A stretch of DNA of 64,000 nucleotides from contig CALFXL010000060.1 in assembly GCA_937958045.1 (NCBI GenBank), positions 1-64,000 on the forward strand, given 5' to 3'. The stretch's first letter is position 1; each line of letters begins with the position of its first letter. The position numbers and the translations under genes are program-made. Positions 9,090 through 17,044 of this stretch are shown one piece after another. This DNA comes from an uncultured Opitutaceae bacterium (GTDB lineage Bacteria > Verrucomicrobiota > Verrucomicrobiia > Opitutales > Opitutaceae). Below the pieces are notes generated by a model. It saw only the letters and a list, made by a program, of their open reading frames with translations, ran no database searches and was not told the DNA's origin.

Positions 9090-9500
9090 TTATTTGACGG
9101 CGATGCGGCGCGGTTTGCGGGCCTCGGCTTTCGGCAGCGAGACGCGCAGGATGCCATCGGTCAGCTCCGCGACGATCTTGTCCACATCGACCGCGTGGTC
9201 ATGATCGAAGGTGAGTTCAAACGGTGCATCGATCGATTCGCGATAGAGCTCGGTCCAACCGGCCGGACGTTTCCACGCGCGTTCGCCGCGGATCGTGAGG
9301 ACGCCATCGCTTTCGGTGATGGATACGCCGTCCTTCGCGACACCGGGCAGATGAACGGTGAGCCCCCAGGCGTCCTCGGTTTCAGTGACGTGATAAACGG
9401 GACGAATGCCGGGCTCGCGGCTCTCCAACGGTGTTTCGGTCTGACGGCGAAACAGCGCGGGACGGGAAAACGACGGAATGAGTTGAGTGAAGAGTGACAT
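9090..9500 (-). CDS. Hsp20/alpha-crystallin family small heat-shock protein
   Basis: The 136-residue product has a short N-terminal arm and an alpha-crystallin domain from about residue 35 (YHVTETEDAWGLTVHLPGV) to the end. It includes the conserved DGVLTIRGER and the closing DGILRVSLPKAEARKPRRI. Such proteins hold unfolding clients as oligomers without ATP. A very good Shine-Dalgarno (AGGAGG, about 10 bases upstream) supports the ATG at 9500. It is the second gene of a tandem pair; 46 bases separate it from the upstream paralogue. It is more divergent than its neighbour and lacks the usual C-terminal IxI motif, ending RRIAVK, so it may form mixed oligomers with it. Confidence 0.9.
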   Translation of the reverse strand: MSLFTQLIPSFSRPALFRRQTETPLESREPGIRPVYHVTETEDAWGLTVHLPGVAKDGVSITESDGVLTIRGERAWKRPAGWTELYRESIDAPFELTFDHDHAVDVDKIVAELTDGILRVSLPKAEARKPRRIAVK

Positions 9501-9546
9501 GGTGACTTTGCCTCCTGTGTAGTTAAATTTTGAATACGCTATCAGA

Positions 9547-9996
9547 TTAGTTCAGCGACACGTTGATCTTGCGCGGCTTGGCCTCCTCTTTCTTGGGCAG
9601 CGTCACGGTGAGCACGCCGTTTTCGTAAGAAGCCGTCACGCGATCGACCTGCACATTGTCCGGCACGCCTACCGAGCGGCTGAACGAGACCGACTCTTCG
9701 CGGCCCGCCTCTTTGCTGCGGCGTTGGGCCGAGAGCGTGAGGTAGCCGTCGAGGTATTCGACCTGGATCGCGTCGCGTTCGACGCCCGGGAGCTCGGCGC
9801 GGACGTAGGTTTTGTCCTTGTCTTCATAGATATCGACCGGGAAACGACCGGCCGAAGGCGCGCCCACGACATCGTTAAGAGCCGCATCGAAGAAGCGTTC
9901 GATTTCCGCTTCGAGTCCCGTCCACGGGCTGAGACGAAACCGGCTCTCCGCCGGGATGATTCGAGTGCTGGGATAGTTGAAACGTACGATATTCAT
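9547..9996 (-). CDS. Hsp20/alpha-crystallin family small heat-shock protein
   Basis: The 149-residue protein is a class-A-like small heat-shock protein. It has an N-terminal arm with SPWTGLEAEIERFFDAAL, then the alpha-crystallin domain starting at FPVDIYEDKDKTYVRAELPG and closing with the family signature YENGVLTVTLPKKEEAKPRK. The tail INVSLN contains an IxV motif of the kind used for subunit contacts. The Shine-Dalgarno AAGGAGA sits 7 bases upstream of the ATG at 9996. It is the promoter-proximal gene of the hsp20 pair. No CIRCE or ROSE element is evident; a short inverted repeat AACCG-CTGT-CGGTT (10040-10053) lies about 45 bases upstream. Confidence 0.93.
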   Translation of the reverse strand: MNIVRFNYPSTRIIPAESRFRLSPWTGLEAEIERFFDAALNDVVGAPSAGRFPVDIYEDKDKTYVRAELPGVERDAIQVEYLDGYLTLSAQRRSKEAGREESVSFSRSVGVPDNVQVDRVTASYENGVLTVTLPKKEEAKPRKINVSLN

Positions 9997-10039
9997 AAGC
10001 GTTCTCCTTAGGTTCGTGGTTGTTTGTCTGTCTGACTTT

Positions 10040-10053
10040 AACCGCTGTCGGTT
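10040..10053. promoter_or_regulatory. inverted repeat upstream of the hsp20 pair
   Basis: AACCG-CTGT-CGGTT is a perfect 5-bp inverted repeat with a 4-base spacer, about 45 bases before the first Hsp20 start. It could be an operator or a small 5' leader hairpin. An AT-rich inverted repeat (AAGTATT/AATACTT, 10096-10118) follows in the same gap and may end the upstream small membrane-protein transcript. Neither matches a heat-shock element I know. Confidence 0.25.
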
Positions 10054-10267
10054 GACTCTTTATCAGCTAGCCGGATGCCGCCGCGGCGACGCCCTAAGTA
10101 TTTGATTTTTCAATACTTGATTTCCGCCCCGCCCGGGCACCGGGAAAAAAATCCCCACTACTGTCCCATCATTTGGGAAATATCGTCCCGACCGGCTAGA
10201 CGCCGCACTACACCCGTTCACCAGCCGCGCTCACGCAGAGACAGACGAAGTCCAATACCCCGGGCTC

Positions 10268-10645
10268 TCACCGTTTTTCTCGAGAAGTTCTCTTTCTCTC
10301 CACCACTCCTGCAAAGACGACCGTCAACGCTGCGCCCCAGGCGATCACGTCCACAGGCATGGACGTGGAGATCACTGGAACCTGTCCTGCTGGATCATCG
10401 ACGTTTTCCAAAGTTCTCACGACTTTCGGAACTGGATAAACGCCGGAACGCGATGCTGTCATCCAGTGCAAGCCGTGCGTCGCGGCGATTCCCGCGATCA
10501 AAGGAAACAAAAACAGCGCCTTCCGCTTTATAACCAACGCGCTCCCGACGCCTATCACGGTCAACACACACGCGAGATTCGCGCTCCAGACAATCCACGA
10601 GACGGGACTCTCGGAGAAGCTAGCGACCTCTGTGATCGTTCTCAT
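10268..10645 (-). CDS. small membrane protein of unknown function
   Basis: The frame encodes 125 residues with three probable transmembrane helices: SWIVWSANLACVLTVIGVGS, LFLFPLIAGIAATHGLHWM and VIAWGAALTVVFAGVVE. A polar loop of about 35 residues (VPKVVRTLENVDDPAG) lies between the second and third, and the tail is positively charged (ERKRTSREKR), as expected on the cytosolic side. No family is recognised. No strong Shine-Dalgarno precedes the ATG at 10645. The ordered hydrophobicity makes a real gene more likely than chance, but it has no clear operon partner. Confidence 0.55.
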   Translation of the reverse strand: MRTITEVASFSESPVSWIVWSANLACVLTVIGVGSALVIKRKALFLFPLIAGIAATHGLHWMTASRSGVYPVPKVVRTLENVDDPAGQVPVISTSMPVDVIAWGAALTVVFAGVVERKRTSREKR

Positions 10646-10729
10646 CGTTGGTCATTCTCAGCACTGGCTGGGCTCGCGCATTCGCCAACGCCCGGCGCGT
10701 CGCTATCAGTGCTTGCGAGCCTGCGTGTA

Positions 10730-11749
10730 TCAGTAACGGACGCCCACGTCCGCCAGCCAGCGGTCGAGCGTGGCGAGATTGCCGAGCGTGTCTTCGTGCG
10801 ACATCTGCGGGACTTCGCGCTGACCTTCGGCCCAGGCTTTTGCGAAGAGATCGGCCTCCACCGCATACAAGGGCAGCGGTGATTTCACCACGATCGCTTC
10901 CGGCACCGCGGCAGTCTGACGATGCAACCACAGCGTCGTTTCTCCGCCGTGTCGCGCCGGGTGCCAGGGCGACGGCACGTGCAGCCAGCCTTCCGATCCG
11001 TAGATGCGCACGCCGACCTCCTGACGCAGCGCCACGCCGGTGCTCAGCACGCCGACCATGCCATTGTCGAACTTCGCAACGGCCGCCGCATACATGTCCG
11101 TTCCCGCTTCCGGATGCAGCTGGCCCACGCCATGAAAATCCACGGGGTTCGCAAAGGGTTTCCCATCGATCGCGCCCGCGACCAGACGCGCAAACGACGC
11201 CGGATAACACCCCACATCCAAGATGCCGCCGCCGCCGAGCGTCTTGGCGAATTGCCGGCCCGCGGGATCGTAGGGACGCGAAAAGCCAAACGCCGCTTGC
11301 ACCATGCCCACGCGGCCGAGCACGCCGTTGCGCACAAGTTCGACGACCTTCGCCGTCTGCGGCGTGCAGCGATACATGAAGGCTTCCATGAACAACACGC
11401 CTTTCGCGCGCGCGGCCGCCACCATACGTTCGCCTTCGGCGAGATTCATGCCGAGCGGTTTTTCGCAGAGCACCGCTTTGCCCGCTTCGATGGCTTTCAA
11501 CGCCCACTCCAGATGCTGCGGATGCGGCGTCGCGATATACACCGCCTGCACGTCCGGGTCCGCCAACAACGCTTCATAAGATCCATGCGCGCGCATGCCG
11601 CCGTGCGCCGCAGCAAACTTCTCCGCCGCTTCCTGTGTACGACTGCCGACGGCGACGACCCGACCGCGTTCCGACTTCGCCACATCGACCGCAAACTCCG
11701 ACGCGATCCGTCCCGTGCTGATGATGCCCCAATTCAAACGTGTGCTCAT
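10730..11749 (-). CDS. Gfo/Idh/MocA-family NAD(P)-dependent oxidoreductase
   Basis: The 339-residue enzyme has an N-terminal Rossmann fold starting GIISTGRIA (residues 8-16) and the family signature EKP in VLCEKPLGMNLAEGE (96-98). The latter carries the conserved lysine. The C-terminal half has the mixed beta-sheet domain with GGGGILDVGCYPASFAR, a highly conserved substrate-site block of the dihydrodiol/xylose dehydrogenase subgroup. Members oxidise or reduce sugars and related polyols. The start at 11749 gives MSTRLNWGIISTG, the expected immediate entry into the Rossmann fold. It is divergent from the aminotransferase gene. The substrate cannot be named from sequence. Confidence 0.92.
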   Translation of the reverse strand: MSTRLNWGIISTGRIASEFAVDVAKSERGRVVAVGSRTQEAAEKFAAAHGGMRAHGSYEALLADPDVQAVYIATPHPQHLEWALKAIEAGKAVLCEKPLGMNLAEGERMVAAARAKGVLFMEAFMYRCTPQTAKVVELVRNGVLGRVGMVQAAFGFSRPYDPAGRQFAKTLGGGGILDVGCYPASFARLVAGAIDGKPFANPVDFHGVGQLHPEAGTDMYAAAVAKFDNGMVGVLSTGVALRQEVGVRIYGSEGWLHVPSPWHPARHGGETTLWLHRQTAAVPEAIVVKSPLPLYAVEADLFAKAWAEGQREVPQMSHEDTLGNLATLDRWLADVGVRY

Positions 11750-11868
11750 AAGTACAGTTCTTGAGCATCTTTCTCTTCAATTGCACGCCTCCTGAGCGAC
11801 CCAGGCGGGGGTTGAACAAAAAAATTCGGTGTTCATCCCCGACCGCCCTGTTTCACTGCGAGCCTCGC

Positions 11869-13038
11869 ATGAGCTTCGACTTCGACACCGTCCCGCAACG
11901 CCTCGGTACCGACTCCCAGAAATGGCAGAAGTACGAAGGGCAGGACATCCTCCCAATGTGGGTGGCCGATATGGATTTTCGCGCCTCGCCGGCCATCATC
12001 GACGCGCTACATCGCCGCGTGGATCACGGCATCTTCGGTTACGCACGACCAACCCGCTCCACGATCGCCGCCGTCGTCGATACGTTCCAACAGCGTTACG
12101 GATGGACCATCGATCCGTCATGGATCGTGTGGCTGCCGGGACTCGTTTGCGGGCTCAACATCACCGCACAGGCCTTCGCGCAACCCGGTGAACAAGTGCT
12201 CTGCAACACGCCGGTCTATCCACCCTTCATGACCGCGCCGCGCAACTCCGGTCGCGAGTCGCTCATGGTGCCGCTCGCGTTCGATGCTTCCGCGCGCCGT
12301 TGGGAGATCGATTGGGATGCGATGGAGCGGTCCGTCACGCCGCGCACGAAAGTCTTTTTCCTCTGCAATCCACACAATCCCGTCGCCCGCGTTTTCCGCC
12401 GCGACGAGCTCGAGCGCATCGGCGAGTTCTGCCTGCGCCACAATCTCGTGCTCTGCTCCGACGAGATCCACTGCGATCTCATTCTGGAAAACATCCGCCA
12501 CACGCCGACCGGATCGCTCGGCGGCGAGATCGCCGATCGCACGGTCACGCTCATGGCGCCGAGCAAGACCTACAACATTCCCGGATTCTGCACGTCGTTC
12601 GCGATCATCAGCAATCCGCAGCTCCGCGCTACCTTCGTGCGCGCGACCGCGGGCATCGTCGCGGAAGTCACCGCGCTCGGTTACACCGCGTGCGAAGCCG
12701 CCTATCGCGACAGCGAAGACTGGCGCCAGAGCTTGCTCGCCTACCTGCGCGGCAATCGCGATTTTCTCCTCGATTTCACCGCGCGCGAACTGCCCGGCAT
12801 GGTCATCGAAGGTCCGATCGAGGCGACCTATCTCGCTTGGTTTAACATCGAGGCGCTCGGCCTCGCCGATCCCGTCGGCCACTTCGAAAAACACGGCGTC
12901 GGCCTGAGCGAAGGTTTCTTCTTCGGCACCCCGCGCGGCAAAAACATCCGCCTCAACTTCGGCTGCCCGCGCGCCACGCTCACCGAAGGTCTCCGCCGCA
13001 TGAAGCGCGCCGTCGAAGCCGCGCGCAGCATATCCTAA
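11869..13038 (+). CDS. MalY/PatB-type PLP-dependent aminotransferase/cystathionine beta-lyase
   Basis: The 389-residue protein is a fold-type I PLP enzyme. Visible family residues are the N-terminal MWVADMDFRASPAII, the CNPHNPVARVF block (Asn167), SDEIHCDL (Asp198) and the Schiff-base lysine Lys233 in APSKTYNIPG. MalY/PatB proteins cleave cystathionine or related C-S bonds and share this sequence profile; some act as C-S lyases in sulfur metabolism. The ATG at 11869 begins MSFDFDTVPQRLGTDSQKW, a typical start for this group. The frame extends upstream without homology. It is divergently arranged with the oxidoreductase, and no sulfur gene is adjacent to refine the role. Confidence 0.9.
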   Translation: MSFDFDTVPQRLGTDSQKWQKYEGQDILPMWVADMDFRASPAIIDALHRRVDHGIFGYARPTRSTIAAVVDTFQQRYGWTIDPSWIVWLPGLVCGLNITAQAFAQPGEQVLCNTPVYPPFMTAPRNSGRESLMVPLAFDASARRWEIDWDAMERSVTPRTKVFFLCNPHNPVARVFRRDELERIGEFCLRHNLVLCSDEIHCDLILENIRHTPTGSLGGEIADRTVTLMAPSKTYNIPGFCTSFAIISNPQLRATFVRATAGIVAEVTALGYTACEAAYRDSEDWRQSLLAYLRGNRDFLLDFTARELPGMVIEGPIEATYLAWFNIEALGLADPVGHFEKHGVGLSEGFFFGTPRGKNIRLNFGCPRATLTEGLRRMKRAVEAARSIS

Positions 13039-13164
13039 AAAGCACTACGCACGCGCTCTGGTTCCGGCGCGCGCGGCACGTCCAACACGCGCTTCGCGCC
13101 GGGAACTTCCGGGCGACGACTTCCGTCTTTCCGGCTCGATGGCGTGTGTCCAACATGCCGGCGC

Positions 13165-13995
13165 ATGTTACTCCTCCTGCTGATCGGGATCGCGGCCGGG
13201 TTTTTCATCGTCGAGCGGATTTGGCCAGCGAATGCCCTCCCCAAAGTCCGCGCGTGGTGGCCGCGCGTCGTCCTCGTGAACGTCATCCAGGTCGCCATCA
13301 TCCTGCTCGCCGGCATCACGTGGGATCTGTGGTTGCGCGCCTGGTCGCTCTTCGATCTGCGCGCGGTTTTCGGCGAAACGACGTGGGGGCTCATCGCTCA
13401 GGGAGCCGTCGCGTATTTTGTCTCCACCTTCGTGTATTATTGGTGGCATCGCTGGCGGCATGAATCGTCGTTCTTCTGGCGGTTGTGTCATCAACTGCAC
13501 CATTCGCCCGCGCGCATCGAGTTGATCACTTCGTTTTATAAACACCCGGTCGAGATCACGATCAACTCGCTCATCAGCGCCGGGATCGTTTACGCGTTGC
13601 TCGGGTGCTCGCCCGCCGCCGGCGCCGTGTACACGTTTCTCACCGCCATCGCGGAGTATTTTTATCACTGGAACATCCGCACGCCCCACTGGCTTGGCCT
13701 GATCGTCCAGCGCCCCGAGTCGCACCGGGTGCATCATCAATACAATCACCACACGCAAAACTACGCCGACCTGCCGCTGTGGGACATGCTCTTCAAAACC
13801 TTCCGCAATCCCCGCGAGCCGATCGTTCGTTGCGGCTACGATGACTGGCGCGAAGATCGTTTCGACGACATGCTCGCCTTTCGCGACGTGCACGCGCCCG
13901 GCGCCGAAAAACTCGCGCCGCTTCATCTGCTGCCAACCTGTATCGGCTGCTCAAAACGCTGGGCCTGCGCCGAGGCGCGCGAAGTCGTGAAATAA
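13165..13995 (+). CDS. sterol desaturase/fatty acid hydroxylase superfamily protein
   Basis: The 276-residue membrane protein has about four helices and the eight-histidine di-iron pattern of the family: HRWRH (95-99), HQLHH (109-113), a further His at 168 in EYFYHWN, and HRVHH (187-191) followed by YNHH. Such enzymes hydroxylate or desaturate lipids at the inner membrane using O2. The ATG at 13165 leads straight into the first hydrophobic helix; a GTG at 13144 would add seven residues. The end is unusual: after the catalytic domain a short tail carries a Cys cluster (TCIGCSKRWAC) that could bind metal. The substrate is unknown. Confidence 0.9.
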   Translation: MLLLLLIGIAAGFFIVERIWPANALPKVRAWWPRVVLVNVIQVAIILLAGITWDLWLRAWSLFDLRAVFGETTWGLIAQGAVAYFVSTFVYYWWHRWRHESSFFWRLCHQLHHSPARIELITSFYKHPVEITINSLISAGIVYALLGCSPAAGAVYTFLTAIAEYFYHWNIRTPHWLGLIVQRPESHRVHHQYNHHTQNYADLPLWDMLFKTFRNPREPIVRCGYDDWREDRFDDMLAFRDVHAPGAEKLAPLHLLPTCIGCSKRWACAEAREVVK

Positions 13996-14054
13996 TCTCC
14001 GCAAACGCATGCCCGTCGAGCCGCGCATCGCGGCCACATGCCGGCGCGCGTTGG

Positions 14055-15329
14055 TCAGCGCAGGATTCGCTCCACCCACGTCGCTTCGGGCAACGGCGTC
14101 GGTCGGTATTCGCCGAAGAGTCGATAACGTGTGCGCGCGACAAACTTGTAGAACAGGTCGCGGCCGCGCCGGGGCAGGACGCGCAACCACGAGAACACAC
14201 GCCAGATGCCACCGAGTGCATCCAAGACTGCCGCCACGCCGTCGGTTCGCAGAAAATAGTCACGGCCTTCGCGCCAGTTTTCCCGATCTGCCCGATTGAT
14301 GTCTGGAATAAAAACCAAGCTGTCGAAATCCTCTGTATCCATTTTCTGACTACGCAGAAAAGCCTGGCCGGTTTCGCCTTGCAGAGGCGCGAAACGAAGA
14401 ATCGCGCCGACATCTTCGCGCAGGATCAAGCGCAGCACCGCGTTGCAGAGCCCGCATTCGCCGTCGTAGAGCAGCACCGGCTGACGCCCGGCTTCGGGCT
14501 TTCGCGCCGGTAGCCACTCAGGATCGAAGGTGAACAGATGAATCATGATCATCCCAAGACTTAGATCGGCAAAATCGACCATAAGGATGATTCCCAGATG
14601 CATCGCGACCATCGCGGCCCACACCGCCATGCGTCCGCGTCGCCACAGACTGAGCGGTAGAAATAAAATTTCCGCGGCGAGGATCGTCCACGTCAGCGCC
14701 GCGTGTATCCACGCCGGCATGACAAGAAACACGTCCCGCACCCAGCCGGGTCGCGCGAGGGGATTGTCGATCAGATGTCGAAACGCCGCGCCATCGACCC
14801 AGCTCGGACTCCACAGTTTCACGACGCCGCTGAAGGTGTAGCCCGCCGCCATCAAAAACCACGCGCCGGCATACACCCAAAACGGGAAAAACCAGTCGCC
14901 CGGTTTCACGGTTCGTCCCCGCCAGCGCAGCGGTTCGCCATCGGGCACAATCGCGAGAAAGAGCAGGATCGCGCCGATGTAGGGCAGCGAGGGATTCGCG
15001 ATGAGGTTGTTACGATTGAACAATGCCGCCCACCCAAACCACAGCACCAGCGCAACGATCCGCCTCCGCCAGCCGGCCGCGAGCAACGCCGACAGCACAG
15101 CCAGCACGGCAACAAAGCCCGTCGCAAACTCGGGTGACGGCCACCACACGAGCGGATTGGGGAAAAGCCCGTGCGTCGGATTGAGCGAGGGATCTGCGAG
15201 CGCGCCGGCGCCGCTGAAAAGTTCTGCCGCGTACGGAATGAGCGCTGTGTAGTGCCAGCACAAATACACGCCGAGGATGATCCGGAACAGCGTGAACTGA
15301 CCGGGTGAAAAAAGTTTTACTGCGCGCAT
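14055..15329 (-). CDS. HTTM (vitamin K-dependent carboxylase-like) membrane domain fused to a DCC/DUF393 thioredoxin-like domain
   Basis: The 424-residue protein joins two modules. Residues about 1-270 are an HTTM-like domain with roughly eight transmembrane helices, starting FTLFRIILGVYLCWHY and containing WVYAGAWFLMAAGYTFSGVV and KLWSPSWVDGAA. Residues about 283-424 are a DCC domain opening with VLLYDGECGLCNAVLR, where Cys292 and Cys295 form the CxxC-like redox pair that names the family. Separate HTTM and DCC genes often neighbour each other; here they are one polypeptide. A thiol-redox role coupled to a membrane modification is plausible but unproven. Its start overlaps the upstream small gene by 13 bases, so the two are co-transcribed. 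Confidence 0.88.
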   Translation of the reverse strand: MRAVKLFSPGQFTLFRIILGVYLCWHYTALIPYAAELFSGAGALADPSLNPTHGLFPNPLVWWPSPEFATGFVAVLAVLSALLAAGWRRRIVALVLWFGWAALFNRNNLIANPSLPYIGAILLFLAIVPDGEPLRWRGRTVKPGDWFFPFWVYAGAWFLMAAGYTFSGVVKLWSPSWVDGAAFRHLIDNPLARPGWVRDVFLVMPAWIHAALTWTILAAEILFLPLSLWRRGRMAVWAAMVAMHLGIILMVDFADLSLGMIMIHLFTFDPEWLPARKPEAGRQPVLLYDGECGLCNAVLRLILREDVGAILRFAPLQGETGQAFLRSQKMDTEDFDSLVFIPDINRADRENWREGRDYFLRTDGVAAVLDALGGIWRVFSWLRVLPRRGRDLFYKFVARTRYRLFGEYRPTPLPEATWVERILR

Positions 15330-15802
15330 GCGGGTGAGAGTTGCCAGACGTCGTTTCGACCTTTCGTGCGCGTGCGGATCGTCACCGTGATGTCCTGCGC
15401 ATCCGGCGACACACCAAATTCACGTCGCAACAATCCGTCCGGTTTGAACGCGTAACAAAACACCGAGGTCCACAAGGGCTCCGGCATGCGTGGCGCGTAG
15501 GCGAGCGCGGCCCCGTACACATTGCGTCGATTGTACGGCCCGCCGAGCTGGCCATACAGCTCCGGCGTGAGAAGCATCGATCGCGCGGTGCCGTCCGGCT
15601 CGCGCCAGCTCAACTCAAAGGTCGAGGCGAACGTTTCCAATCCATCCACATCCGAAAACACCTTTGGAAACGGCGCCGCACAACTCGCCGTACCGATGCC
15701 GCGCAGCGCGCGCGATTCCATCATGTAGCCGAGCATTTGCGTGCAACCGAGCAGGGTCACGAGCAGCGCCAGGATATTGGCGCGAGATGTTGGGGCGGAC
15801 AT
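15317..15802 (-). CDS. small membrane-anchored partner of the HTTM-DCC protein, unknown function
   Basis: The 161-residue product has one N-terminal hydrophobic segment (ILALLVTLLGCTQMLGYMM), then a soluble domain of about 120 residues outside the membrane. Recognisable blocks are FSDVDGLETFASTFELSWRE, LYGQLGGPYNRRNVYGAALA and a Cys near the C-terminus (SPACAQ). Small companions of this type are commonly encoded next to HTTM genes, but I know of no assigned role. The overlapping stop and start with the HTTM-DCC gene imply translational coupling and probably a complex. The start ATG at 15802 is the only good one. Confidence 0.75.
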   Translation of the reverse strand: MSAPTSRANILALLVTLLGCTQMLGYMMESRALRGIGTASCAAPFPKVFSDVDGLETFASTFELSWREPDGTARSMLLTPELYGQLGGPYNRRNVYGAALAYAPRMPEPLWTSVFCYAFKPDGLLRREFGVSPDAQDITVTIRTRTKGRNDVWQLSPACAQ

Positions 15803-15904
15803 GGCCGCAGTTTTCAGCAGCAGCCCCGCCCGCCAATCCCAAAACCGCAGGCGGCGTCACGGCCGCGCGTGTACGCATTTGTTCGTAGTGATTTTTCCGA
15901 ATAC

Positions 15905-15934
15905 GCGCGGCGTTGAATTTCGACAACGCCGCGC
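15905..15934 (+). other. stable hairpin upstream of the surface-protein cassette
   Basis: An 11-bp perfect inverted repeat (GCGCGGCGTTG/CAACGCCGCGC, 8-base loop) lies 61 bases before the first gene of the cassette. No T-tract follows on either strand, so it is more likely a 5' leader element or mRNA-stability hairpin than a terminator. Confidence 0.4.
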
Positions 15935-15994
15935 CCAATGAACTAGCCGGGCGGGTTCGCCGTCCCGTTCTTCAACCATCCACACACGCACATT

Positions 15995-16501
15995 ATGAAA
16001 CTGCCCCATCCTATTCATCTGTTGCTCGTCTCGCTCGGCCTCGTCGTCGCGCATTCACTCCATGCCCAAGACGCCGGCGATGTCGTCGTCACCAACGACC
16101 CTGTGAGCATCATTTCCGTCTCAAGCACCGCCATTGTCGTACCCGATCCCACGGCCGGTGACATCAAGGGTGGCACGGGGGTCAACAACACCGGAAGTCC
16201 GGTTCTCCGGATCACCACCAATCAGGAAGATCAAAAAATCACCGTTCAGCGCGACAACACATTGCCCGCCGGCGCAACGCTCACAGTCGCACTCGGCACG
16301 CACTCCAGCCCGCTCACCGGCGGCGCGGAAACAACGGTGACCACCTCGGAGACGGATTTCATCACCGGCATCAGTAATCTCGCGTCCAATGAACACGACG
16401 CGTCCGGCATTCCTCTCATCTATAAGCTCACACTAAGCGAAAATACGCCCGCCGGCGGCTTCACGGTCAGCGTCACCTACACCATCAAAGACGAAACCTG
16501 A
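15995..16501 (+). CDS. secreted beta-rich subunit-like protein A of a putative surface-fibre cassette
   Basis: The 168-residue protein has a clear Sec signal (HLLLVSLGLVVAHSLHA, cleavage near AQDAG). The mature chain of about 143 residues lacks Cys and is rich in Thr, Val and Gly, with an alternating beta pattern. The C-terminal NTPAGGFTVSVTYTIKD resembles the closing strand of bacterial pilin- or WxL-like beta-sandwich domains (AGxYxxxVxYT). It is the first of four same-strand genes for exported proteins (15995-20748). I infer a structural subunit of the surface structure built by the chaperone-like and usher-like products downstream; this rests on fold-level resemblance and context, not on a recognised family. 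Confidence 0.65.
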   Translation: MKLPHPIHLLLVSLGLVVAHSLHAQDAGDVVVTNDPVSIISVSSTAIVVPDPTAGDIKGGTGVNNTGSPVLRITTNQEDQKITVQRDNTLPAGATLTVALGTHSSPLTGGAETTVTTSETDFITGISNLASNEHDASGIPLIYKLTLSENTPAGGFTVSVTYTIKDET

Positions 16502-16540
16502 TCGAGCATCATCGCCTTCGCCGCAAATCGCGCCGTCGTG

Positions 16541-17044
16541 ATGTTTGCGAAACGCGTCGCTGTGATCGGAGCGCACACAACGCGCCGCTTCCCGCTGACG
16601 CTTGTGTTGCTCACTGTCACCGTCGTCTCCGCACTGCGCGGCGACGGCGACATCGAGATCATTGATCCGTTGCAATCGCGCTCGATCGGATTCACCGACT
16701 TGGCTGGTGGCGCCGGAGCCAGCTACATCAGCCCGCTCGTTTTCAGTTCCAGCTTCACACTCCGCGTCAACTCCAGCGGCCCGTGTCAGCTCTGGGTGCG
16801 CCGACAAGACGCGGGGCCATGGCTCAGCGGGGGAAAACTCCAAGTGCGCATCCTGCGCACCGGCGAAACGATCGATCCGCGTCCGCCCGTCACGCTCGAC
16901 ACGTCCGACGCACTGCTCCTCGAGAGTCCCGAAGCGCTCGACAACCAAATCTACGAGCTGCGCTACCAGCTGGAAAATTTCTCCACGCAAAACGCGCCCG
17001 GCAGCTACTCGGCTCAAGTCGTTTTCACCTTCACCGACGCATGA
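16541..17044 (+). CDS. secreted beta-rich subunit-like protein B of the putative surface-fibre cassette
   Basis: The 167-residue product has an N-terminal signal (FPLTLVLLTVTVVSALRG) and an all-beta mature domain of about 130 residues. The end, NAPGSYSAQVVFTFTDA, again resembles the AGxYxxxVxxT closing strand of pilin-like sandwiches and mirrors subunit A. Mid-domain FTLRVNSSGPCQLWVRR has one Cys only. The ATG at 16541 is preceded by an in-frame GTG at 16538; either could be used. The stop overlaps the next start as ATGA, so translation of the chaperone-like gene is coupled to it. The function is inferred from context. Confidence 0.65.
   Translation: MFAKRVAVIGAHTTRRFPLTLVLLTVTVVSALRGDGDIEIIDPLQSRSIGFTDLAGGAGASYISPLVFSSSFTLRVNSSGPCQLWVRRQDAGPWLSGGKLQVRILRTGETIDPRPPVTLDTSDALLLESPEALDNQIYELRYQLENFSTQNAPGSYSAQVVFTFTDA

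Noticed and set aside
9997..10080. CIRCE or sigma-32 promoter upstream of the hsp20 pair
   Set aside because: Neither the CIRCE arms nor a CTTGAA-CCCCAT pair could be found.
10075..10533. 152-codon plus-strand frame in the hsp20 upstream gap
   Set aside because: Arg/Pro/Ser-rich with no ribosome site, and overlaps the better-supported small membrane protein on the other strand.
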